DNA from: Glebionis coronaria
Lineage: Eukaryota > Streptophyta > Magnoliopsida > Asterales > Asteraceae
Direction: 5' to 3'
Length of the DNA stretch: 64,000 nt
Assembly (NCBI GenBank): GCA_025667525.1
Contig: CM046875.1
Location: forward strand, 434,818,617-434,882,616
Part shown: piece by piece, positions 9,683 through 18,898 of the stretch
Position numbering within the stretch: position 1 is the stretch's first letter
Layout: each line of letters starts with the position of its first letter
The notes under the pieces: model-generated
The model's database searches: none
What the model saw: only the letters and a program-made list of their open reading frames with translations
What the model was told of the DNA's origin: nothing
Translations under genes and position numbers: made by a program

Positions 9683-10636
9683 TGATATGAGCTTAAATAC
9701 TCATATCATTTGTATCTAAAAACGATGAATAAATGCATGAAATGTATGAAATATGCCTTGTATATGCATTGTTTGTTGTTTCATGTGTGTAGGTACCAAA
9801 GTCACGAAAACCGGCGAAACCGACACGAAGTTTGAAGAAAAGTTCAATAAAGCCAATAACGAGCTCGATTTTAGCGGATTTGATATTTATGAAGGATTAT
9901 AGGCCAAGTGGGTCCCATATTTGGATTTATGGGCTCAAAAGCTCATTTATGGAATAAGTTATTCACTTTAACCGGATTGCCCATAACTAAGCCCATTTAC
10001 TTGATTGAAATGATCACATTTGGATTAAATGGTTAAAAGCCCAAATTGCTAATAAGGAACTTTAAATCGTTTAGTTAATTGGGCTTTATTATCCATTTGG
10101 TCAAACGAAGAAGGCAAGTAAATAACGTTTTGTTATTTCATTCATTCAGTCAACAAAACCCACACACGTTTATTTACTCAATAACTCACACACTCTTTAT
10201 TATTATTTTTCCTTCGATACATTATATGTATCTTCTCCTTCTTTCAACCCCAAATAAAACCAGTCACTTTACTATTCTTCCAAAACCCTAAAAATACAAA
10301 TCAATAAATAATTTGGGGGTTTCATTTGGAGCGTGTGATTCACACGAGGGGGAATAAATCCCCCACTTTTTCGGAGAGTATAGATGGAGAGAAGCAAGTG
10401 ACGTGGCAAAGATTCATTGGCTGTGACAGCAAATATTCCCTAATCCTCCAATAATAAAAGGCCACATCATCACCAAACTAGCACAACTAGCACACTCGGA
10501 TGCCACGTTGGCGATCCGTGTGCTAGTTGGTTCATCTCAACCGTTTGATCAAGATGAGAGAGAAGAATAGAGAAATTGATGGCCAAAATTGAAGATTCTT
10601 CCTCAACAACCTCACCACGAAGGTTGAGGGTTAGCC

Positions 10637-10644
10637 TATAAAAA
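10637..10644 (+). promoter_or_regulatory. TATA box in 5' LTR of Athila A
   Basis: TATAAAAA sits in gttagcctataaaaaccc. The 3' LTR has the same box at 19851-19857. Position and context fit the Pol II promoter of the element; the transcription start is expected about 30 bp downstream. Confidence 0.7.
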
Positions 10645-11965
10645 CCCTCCCATATTTGTGTATTTTGCATCCCATTTTTATTTTTAGAGTTATTATGCTA
10701 AAATAGGTTTAGGAAATTAATGTAATATTTCTTTTAAAAAGTATTGTATTCTGAGTTTTTAATATTAATAAAAAGTTTGTTTCATTATTTTTTTCAATAC
10801 TGTTAAAGTTACTTTGCTATTAATCTTCTCTAAATCTATTGTTTGGATGATTCGGATGTTATCTGATTTAAGCTTATTAATAGCTTTTGTCATTTAATTA
10901 AAATAAAAATTGGGGAATAAACTTCCCCACTAGAAGTTTATATCAAACTGGTTCGATGGTTTGATGATCTGATTCAAAGGAAGTCGATGATGAATGGTGT
11001 TAAATGGTGGCGTTGATTCGGTTAACTAGGTCAGCTCAGCGCTGCACCTCTTCTCAACAGTTTTCTACATTAGGTGAGTTTCTAGTTTAAATTTATTGTT
11101 AATATATATTTTAGGTCTAATCTGTTTTGAGATTTGGATATTACTGAGGTTAAATTGACTATGTTAGATAATTTGTTAGCTAGTTATGAGTTTGAAGTTT
11201 TCTGTTATTTAACCTGAGTTCTAGTATGATAATGTTTAGTTGATAATGTGTTATAAATCTGCTTAGATGATAGATCTATTTTTTTTAGGTGTATGAATCT
11301 GTTTGGATCAATTTGCTAAAGTTGACAGTTCTGTTGTAGAAGCTTAAACGGATTCATATATTGCTATCACGATTTATTTATAGGATGTTGTTTAATTTGA
11401 ATGTATCCGCTGAATCTATGATGAACGAATGAACCTGCTGTGTTTATTTGCCTTTACATGTTTGAGATCTGCTAGTTATTATAGGTATCAGTTTTGTGTT
11501 GTTTAGTTGGCATCTGATCCTGTTAACTACAAAATATCAGTGTTAGGAAATTAGTTTGTTTGTAAGTCATTAAGATTTTACTTAGTTTTTATTTTAAATA
11601 ATGTGATTGAATCAATTTACATGTTTGTGTCTGCTGATAAAACTAGGTGGTTGATTTTAGTAGTAATGCTACGATCTTAATGTGATTTTAGTCATAACTG
11701 CGATCAATTTACATGATTGTGTCTGCTGATTTTATTTGTTCTATTTATGCTGAATGTTGAGTTTATTTATCCATAGTTGTTTGTTATTTAGATGTTTAAG
11801 CATGCTGAAATTTATCAGATTACCAAACCTATTGTTTGGTAACTGATACTTTGTATTCTGTCATAATATATCATTCAATTTAGTCACCTCCTGTGACGTT
11901 TAAAAAGTCATAACTGTGACTTCTATTTACTTTTAATCTGTCAAAAAAAAATAATTCACAAAAAA

Positions 11966-12040
11966 GGTCCACTATGGGACTTGAACCCGAGACCTCTCGG
12001 TTAACAGTCATACGATCTTACCATCTCAGCCAGCTAGTTG
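11966..12040 (-). other. tRNA-like segment with T-run, antisense in 5' LTR of A
   Basis: On the minus strand the segment carries a D-arm/A-box-like TGGCTGAGATGG, an anticodon-loop string CTGTTAA (GTT, as in tRNA-Asn; plus 12001-12007), and a B box GGTTCAAGTCC (plus 11977-11987) that fits GGTTCRANTCC. It ends ...GTGGACC, followed at once by six T (plus 11960-11965), then by a longer T-run at 11943-11951. Acceptor and anticodon stems do not pair well, so this is a tRNA-derived or tRNA-like Pol III unit and not a working tRNA gene. Confidence 0.65.
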
Positions 12041-12760
12041 TTTTTGTTTTAAAACTGTTTGTGTAATTAATATAGCTTAGTTAATAGTAGCTGTCAGTTT
12101 GAATTAGATTTATTGTCATTGTTTTCATTTAGTCTATTTTAATTATTAGATTTATAAAATTACTTTTATAAAGTTTTAATATAATTAATCAATAAAACAA
12201 ATAAAAAAAGATACTTTATTATTTTTAGAAAGTTAAATGATTTTAAAATTAGTTTTTAGATAAATTAGATCTTAATTAATTTACTTTTAAATAAATTAGT
12301 TTTAAAAAAGATTTAATTTACAAAAAGTAAAAGTTCTATTTTTAATAGATTTAAAATAGTTTTTTTTTAAATTAGTTTTTAAAAATAGTGTAAAAGTATT
12401 AAATAAGTTTTACTTAAATAGATTTTTTTAAATAGTTTAAATTTTTACGTAGCTTTAATTTAAATAATTGTTTATACATTAAATGGGAAACGATTCATGC
12501 ACTTAGGATTTAAATTTGGTAGAATTAATATCAGATTAAAAATCGAAAAACCATTCAAGTCGATTGTCTAAATCAAAGCTAAACGTCTCAAATTCACTCG
12601 ATCTTCATGTACAACGAACTTGGTTCACCATCGTGTTTAATTTAATCCTTCTTTGGTAATTTTAGTCTATTACTTTTCCTAAAGGTAATTTTCTAATTTA
12701 CCCTATAACGTATCTTAATTACCACATATACAATCCACCACATACATCAACACCAAATTT

Positions 12761-12778
12761 TGGCGCCGCTGCCGAGGA
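12761..12778 (+). other. PBS of Athila A
   Basis: TGGCGCCGCTGCCGAGGA lies five bases after the LTR. It resembles the TGGCGCCGTTGCCGGGGA primer site of Athila elements, reported to match tRNA-Asp. Elements B and C carry the same type of site on the minus strand. Confidence 0.9.
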
Positions 12779-13427
12779 TGTTTTGTACGATTCGTTTCGT
12801 GGAGATTTGTTGATCGTTGATTTGAAGACCCTTTCCGTCCTCGGAAAGTTTTGTTGTTTTTCTATTATTATAGTAGGTATCGTTTTTCGTTTTTTTTGTG
12901 ATTACTATATTATATTACGTAGAAAATTAAATTTACCTACTTTCAAATAAGACCTTAGTTGGGATTTCATCACCTAACTATTGTATTCGAATCCAAAACG
13001 AAAAAATGCAAAATAGATAAATACTAATAAAAAGTTTGAACTCGATTTATACAAACTATAAGGTGGGTATAAGGCGACGAGCTATAAAAGGCCGTCTAAG
13101 GAAAAAGGTTTTTAAGTGCTTTGTGCCACCTCGTTTCCCCGCTTGCTTGTGCGTATATTGAGAGGGACGACCGATTATTGGTTTGCCAACTCAAGTAGTA
13201 TTATATCTTATTTTTGTTGTTTACTTAGTGAACCTCGAGACGTTTAGGTTTTCACCTATCGTTTCAAAGTCGACCGAGGGTAATTTACTTCCATAGTAGT
13301 TATCCTTATTCCTTGTTTTTTATCGATCATTTTTGATTGAGCAATACCAAATAAAAATACCAAACATAATCTTCTTCTTGTCTAATTTCTTTTCTTCAAT
13401 CCCCTAAAACTCTCGTCACTTTGGTTT
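12779..13427 (+). other. Untranslated leader of Athila A with conserved blocks
   Basis: There is no ORF. Two blocks recur in the leaders of B and C: GGCGACG..CTATAAAA...CGTCTAAGG (13072-13101), and agtgctttgtgccacct with a following cgcttgcttgtgcg (13114-13155). Their conservation between the autonomous-type C and the gag-only A and B suggests a cis signal, such as packaging, needed for mobilisation. That role is inferred. Confidence 0.65.
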
Positions 13428-14882
13428 ATGCAATTACGTTCTTCTTGACTTTCGATTGATTACAATAGGCTTGAAAATATTCCTCGTAGAAACAGAAATC
13501 GTCAACAACGAATAGTGGAACCCGAGCTTCCACCTATTGTTGTAGATATGGTCGACAACCGAACAATGGAGGAATTGCTCCGTGCACCCACCGAAGGGTA
13601 TGAGGAAGCAATCGTTGTGCCGGCTATTTTGGCGGATCATTTTGAGATTAAGACGGGTCTTTTATCGCTCATTCGTGGCGACCAATTTCGTGGCAATGAG
13701 ACCGATAACCCGCATTCTCACATTCGAAATTTTCTTCGAATTACCTCGACTCTCAAGTTTAGAGATGTGCCGAATGACGCGATTAAGCTCATGCTTTTTC
13801 CGTACTCGCTCGAGGGTAATGCTAAGATTTGGTATGAGAAAGAACCACCGGGTTTGATTTTGACATGGGATGATTTAGTGTCTAAGTTCATGAATTATTT
13901 CTTTCAACCATCCAAAACAACACATTTTAAGAACGAGATCACTAGATTTGAACAAAAAGTGCATGAATCGTTTGGGGTTGCTTGGGAAAGGTTTAAAGAT
14001 TTGTTAAGACAATGTCCACACCACGGTTTCTCGGAATTACATCAAATAAATACTTTTTATAATGGGCTTAATATGATTGAACAAGATTCTTTAAATGTCG
14101 CCGCGGGTGGTGATCTTTTAAGGAAAACTCTGAGAGACGCGTGGGGTATAATTGAGAATAAGTCTAGAGTGCAATATTCACGAAACACACCGGTTGTTTC
14201 CAATGTGAATTCATCTAATACCGAGATTGCTAGATTGGACTATAAGATTGACACGATTTTAAATGAGCTTAGGAAGAATCCTCATGGAACGATTAATATG
14301 GTTGAGAATTTTTGTGTATGATGTGGTGGAGCACATCCTAATTATGCTTGTTCAACCACGGGGTTTGATCAAGCTAGTGCTTTTGCCGTGACGGGAACTT
14401 ATGGCTCCAATGGTCAAGTTCCTTGTCAAAATCATGTTGCTCTACCGGGTTTTCCACCGGTTCAAAATAGGTACAACAATGGGAATAATGGGAATAATTT
14501 TAACCGTGGTAACCAAGGGAATTTTAATCAAGGAAATGGGTTTAATGCTAATCAAAACAATCAAGGTTTTCAAAGTAATAATCAAAATGATTTGTCAAGC
14601 TACATTAAAATGAATGAGGCAAATTTGAAAGCTTTTCAAAACAACATTCAAGGACAAATGACAACTTTGAAAAATGAGTTTCAAAATACGCTTAAGGGGA
14701 ACAATAACAAGATTGAGCTTAACCAACAAAGAATTGAACAAATATTAGAGCAAAACCAAAACCATTTTGAGCAAAAAATAGAGCAAAGTCAAAACCGTAT
14801 GCAACAAAGTATGGAACAAAATCAAAATAAATTGCTTTCGATGTTTGAGGGATTTATGTCTAAACCGTCCTCTTCTTCGGGT
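13428..14882 (+). pseudogene. gag: Athila A gag
   Basis: ATG at 13428 (MQLRSS) lines up with the MQTRN start of the gag of C. An in-frame TGA at 13446 follows, then the frame is open from 13449. The core resembles Athila gag: TMEELLRAPTEGYEEAIVVP (about 13567), DNPHSHIRNFLRI, DAIKLMLFPYSLEGNAKIW, and QCPHHGFSELHQINTFYNGL (about 14011-14070). A nucleocapsid CX2C...C motif spans the TGA at 14319 (CV-stop-CGGAHPNYAC). After it comes an N/Q/G-rich part with a coiled-coil-like glutamine repeat (about 14640-14860). A further TGA at 14883 separates the protease part. All pieces share one frame, so only three nonsense changes break it. Confidence 0.9.
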
Positions 14883-14885
14883 TGA

Positions 14886-16235
14886 TTGCCTAGTAATACC
14901 ATTCCAAACCCGAGGGGAGAGCTTAAGGCTATCACCACTTATGATGATGATAATGTAGAAAGAGTGATTGAGCTTTATGTTCCACCTAAAGAAACTTTTC
15001 TTAATGTCGCCAAGGCTACTTTAAATGTGATTAATACCTCGGATTTATTTGATTTCTTTCCTAAGAAACATAATGATCCGGGTCAATTCTTGATACCTTG
15101 TGTTTTTGATGAGCTTGGGGAATACAAATCTCTAGCCGATCTAGTAGCTAGTATTAACGTTATGCCCTTAGCCATTTGGAAGACTCTTGACTATGAACGA
15201 CTTAGGCCCACTCGAATGATCATTGAGCTTGCTAATGGTACCACCACCCATCCGATTGGTATAGCGGAAAATGTCCTTGTTGAAGTGGGAGAGTTCATTT
15301 ACCTTGTCGATTTTGCAATCATTGATTATGAGCCAAATCCTCGTGTGCCTATAATTTTAGGACGACCATTTTTGTACACGGCTGATGTTGTAGTTGATAT
15401 GGGGAAAGGGGAGATTAAATTGTGGTATGGGGATAAACATATGATTTTCAAACCAGAAAAAATTCCAAGATTTGTTTCTAAGGAAGTGGAAAGTGTGAAA
15501 CTTGATAAACCTATTGAAAGTGACACAAACAAGGAATCTCTCTTGTACAAAGGTGATTTACCAACTATGGAACCCTCATTTTGTGATGAAGAAAAGTTAA
15601 TTTCAAAGGAAGATGATAGTTTTGTTGAATCATGTTGTAATCTTACCTCATCTCCACTCACTCCACACGAGGATGATAGTTCTAAGATTGAAAAGGAAAT
15701 TGATGAATACCTTAGTGCACCATTTGATGCTAGTGAGTTTGATAGTGAGAATTTTGATCCCGAGAGTGATATTGCTTTAATTGAAAAATCATTGAAAATG
15801 GACTCATTTTCACTCTCTTCGAAGGACCAAATTGATGATCCTAAGGCACAACCTTCATTTGAAGAGCCTTTGATTCCTAACTTCACACCGAGTGAGGTTA
15901 GTGACTATTCATTCGATAAGTTCGACGATGAACTTGTTGATCCACTTCCACGGGGAAGTGAAGACGTTACCGATCTCGAGATCGAGCGTGTTTCTCATGT
16001 TTTACCTACCATTCTCGAGGAATTCTCCGATGAATTTCCTTCTAATGAGAATGATGATCTTGTATCCAAGTGTGACCCACTTGATACTTTGTCGGATATT
16101 TCTTGTGAAGACAAGATTGATGACACTCTAGTGACTTACTCAAACCCTCTCTTTGAAGCTTCAATGAACAATAATCCATTGTTTCAAGAGGATTTTGAGA
16201 GCATCATACCTCCTACATCTCACAACCTTTTGTGA
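14886..16235 (+). pseudogene. Athila A protease-like region with acidic tail
   Basis: The frame is in phase with gag after the TGA at 14883. The retropepsin-like part reads DPGQFLIPCVFDELGEYKSL followed by ADLVASINVMPLAIWK (Asp at 15138-15140). The catalytic D-L-G-A-S seen in B is D-L-V-A-S here, so the glycine of the active-site triad is lost. The flap and core end read VPIILGRPFLYTADVVVDMG (about 15337-15396). The last 250 codons are acidic and low-complexity (rich in D, E and S), and no RT follows. It stops at TGA 16233-16235. The product could at best be a Gag-PR fusion without protease activity. Confidence 0.85.
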
Positions 16236-16752
16236 GGACGAGCTCTTCATTAAGGAGTTTGATAAGTTACTTTCCATAGACATTCCTTCGGAATTTGAGG
16301 AAGAGTCTAATAATGGTGATGACAATTTTTGGTTTGATCACCCAATTTATGATGATGATAATGTTGACCCGGAGGGAGAAATTACCTTTACTCCAATTAT
16401 CCTTCCCACTCGCTTTGATCTTAATGTGCGGGGTTTTCATGCGACTCATTTTGAGTACCATGACCCCTTTGTTCACATTCATAAGAGTGATAAGGTCAAC
16501 AAAGTCATGCAAGTTGATACCAATAGTGTTGAGACCTTTATACCACCTTTACCATATGCTTTATATGATCTTGGATTAGCATGGGGGGACGACACCGTGT
16601 TGTCTATTCCTTTCTCTCACGAAGACGCGGTATTCGACCCCGAAATTGTTGATTTAGGGAAATCTCGGCCTTTCACCGATGCAATAATTGAAAGACTTTT
16701 GATCATCTTGGTGCGAGTTTATGTGGGGGAGCATGCTATGTCCATATCGTGA
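16195..16752 (+). CDS. Acidic ORF after protease in Athila A, unknown function
   Basis: About 185 codons overlap the end of the previous frame by 41 bp in another phase. They continue the same acidic style (SEFEEESNNGDDNFWFDHPI, YDDDNVDPEGEITF), then give a less acidic half with PPLPYALYDLGLAWGDDT and a C-terminal FTDAIIERLLIILVRVYVG. I recognise no family. The natural reading is that it continues the gag-protease polyprotein after a frameshift near 16230, occupying the place where RT would start in an autonomous element. The frame start is therefore probably not a real initiation codon. Confidence 0.45.
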   Translation: MRASYLLHLTTFCEDELFIKEFDKLLSIDIPSEFEEESNNGDDNFWFDHPIYDDDNVDPEGEITFTPIILPTRFDLNVRGFHATHFEYHDPFVHIHKSDKVNKVMQVDTNSVETFIPPLPYALYDLGLAWGDDTVLSIPFSHEDAVFDPEIVDLGKSRPFTDAIIERLLIILVRVYVGEHAMSIS

Positions 16753-17290
16753 TTTGTGACTACCATCTCTTTTTAGAGATTTATGTTGGAGTTTTATTCT
16801 TTTGTTTGTCATCCAACAACGAGGATGAGATCTTTGACCCCGACATCGTGCTTTATGTTGGATTTTATTCCATTATGCTGGTTTTTACCATTTTCCCTAA
16901 GGACCAATGAATGTGGGGATTGAGTCGAGCTCATGACTCGGTTAACAAAAACGAGGTGCCTTGTGGGGGAGTCCCATACATTCTATCTTCTTTCTATTTT
17001 CTAACACTAATAAGGCTTGATCTTTCAAGCTCGTGCTCGTGTTTTGTTGTGTTGTTGTGAATCTTAGGTATGACCCTAATCATCTCGTGTTCGGTTTTGC
17101 CGGTCCACTTGATCTTCCAATCTTTGATTGCCAAAAGGGGCACACTCTCTATCCTTTGATTTTTATCGACTAACGTTTTATCTTGAGGTATAATTAATAA
17201 ACGGCTTATAGATTTGCGTGCTCTTTCCGTGTTAGGATTTTGCGTTAGACTCTTCGTGTTTTAGCAAGGGGGTGTTACTCTTGAGCTAAG

Positions 17291-17310
17291 AAACATTGAG
17301 GACAATGTTT
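17291..17310 (+). other. Conserved Athila hairpin before an internal purine tract
   Basis: The stem AAACATTG/CAATGTTT with loop AGGA is perfect. The sequence ggttttagcatgggggag follows. The same hairpin is present in C (43834-43853, perfect) and B (31400-31419, one mismatch) on the minus strand, each followed on that strand by a G-rich tract. Confidence 0.8.
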
Positions 17311-18111
17311 GGTTTTAGCATGGGGGAGTCAATCGATATAATCGCTTGTAATTTCTTTTGTCGTGTCCAAACGTAATCGTTTTTCATAAAAAAATTTAAA
17401 ATTTTTAGTGTTATTTTTAAGTTTTAATAAAGAAAATAAGTGCTTTTGACACAAATGTAGGCTTTTCGTTGGTGAAAATAAAAATAGTTTTTGACTCGAC
17501 TCGGTTTTTACCTTAGCTTTTTCCTTAACGCATTTGAATTAAGTTTTGCTAGGCTTTTATATAGGAAGCTTTAAAACGCGAAAGTCTTAACTCATACGGG
17601 TTAAGAACAAGAACTTTTCGCAAGTTCCTATAATTGATCCTAGAAAGTCGTTTATCAAGGGAACTTTAAAACGTAAATTCTAAAACTTGAAAAAGTATAA
17701 AAAGATGCAAGATCCTATAGATGAATTTAAAACCCAAAACTTTGATTTAATAGGCTAAGTATCCATTGATTTCAAACTTTTGAAATTTTACAATATGAAG
17801 AACAAGAGATGATAGAGTTTAATCATAAGTTTATAAATTTAATTCTTCTTTGTGCAAGTATTTTTGTGTTTGATTTAATCTCCTCGTATTTAATTTCCAC
17901 GCTTGAATAACAATTGCTTAATAAATGAAGTTTTTAGCGGTTTAGGCTTGATTTCTTAACTCGTAACTCCTTCTTTTTCTTCCCTTGTAATTAAAGTGAG
18001 AACACATTAAGGGTGTCAGCGTCATGGACTTTTGATCATGGGATTGCGGAAATTTGGCTTACTATAAATATCATATTAATAAAGAAGAATAAAATAAAAC
18101 ATGTTCTCTAG

Positions 18112-18584
18112 GAGCCTTCGGGTGGGAGTCATGTAGCACTAACCTTGTCATTAGAGCCTTAGGGTGTATGGCAAGGGGACGTGTTGAATAAAAATTGCTT
18201 CATCATCATGAGCCATAAGGTGGGTTGGTGAATGTCAATTCCCTTATTTTTGTCCAAGGAGCCTTCGGGTGTGGATTTTAAATAAGGAGCACAATTGCAT
18301 CTTAAAGAGCCACAAGGTGATATGATGTAATTGTTGCTAACTCCATTAATAAGGTCATAATTGAATTTGGAGGTTTTATTGTTGCTTTTAAGTAGTCCTA
18401 ATAGCCAAATTTCGGGTCCGGGGATTTACTCCCTCAAATCGTGTTAAGTTATCCTTGATGTGGGCTTTCTTTAGTGACAACGGTTTTTGAGGTCGAGGTT
18501 AGGTTTTGAGTGTTGGGTTTACACCATTTTTGCCTTCATTTTTGGACTAATAAATATCAAACAAGTCAAATGAGCCTTTGGGTG
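18112..18584 (+). repeat. Six dispersed copies of a 13-bp GAGCCTTCGGGTG motif
   Basis: The copies start at 18112, 18154, 18210, 18259, 18307 and 18572, with variants such as gagccataaggtg and gagccacaaggtg. The first five are spaced 42-56 bp apart. The spacer sequences are not similar, so this is a spaced motif and not a simple tandem repeat. Confidence 0.75.
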
Positions 18585-18898
18585 AATGACAAATAAAATC
18601 TAGAGATACAATTAGGAATAATAGGAGATTGAGTTTAACACAAATTACTTGTATGAGTTGATTTAATTTTGGGGCTTATGATTGAAATGATCTTGTTTTT
18701 ACACTTGGCTTGGAAAAGTGAAAAGTCGGGGACGATGAATCTATTTGAGTTTTATGATCCTAAAAGTTATTTTTCAAATAATGAAAGCAATACATTATGT
18801 CTTTGCAAAATAAAATGTCAAAGGTTGAATAAAAGTGTAGTTAGAGTTTTATTTAATCATTGCGTGAGGACGCGGCAATTGCTTAGCAAGGGGGAGTT

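Larger units (their letters stand above)
9683..12755 (+). repeat. 5' LTR of Athila A (3073 bp)
   Basis: It starts TGATATGAG and ends ACATCAACACCA. The first 26 bases form a terminal inverted repeat (TGATATGAG, 8 nt, CTCATATCA). A TATA box (TATAAAAA, 10637-10644) lies about 950 bp in. An antisense tRNA-like segment is at 11966-12040, and an AT-rich tail follows to the PBS. I see no gene in it. Confidence 0.95.
16753..18898 (+). other. 3' non-coding interior of Athila A
   Basis: There is no retroviral domain. It holds a hairpin (17291-17310) followed by gcatgggggag, a second PPT-like tract; six copies of a GAGCC-type motif (18112-18584); and the terminal PPT (about 18885-18898). The 88-codon frame at 18669-18935 runs through the PPT into the LTR and is not credible as a gene. 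Confidence 0.7.

Noticed and set aside
11966..12040. A genuine tRNA-Asn gene
   Set aside because: The B box and anticodon loop fit, but acceptor and anticodon stems do not pair, and the same unit is duplicated in both LTRs, so it is a tRNA-like part of the element.
15326..15886. 186-codon frame on the minus strand
   Set aside because: It is the exact antisense of the Athila A protease and acidic tail frame, serine-rich only because the sense strand is rich in Asp, Glu and Ser codons.
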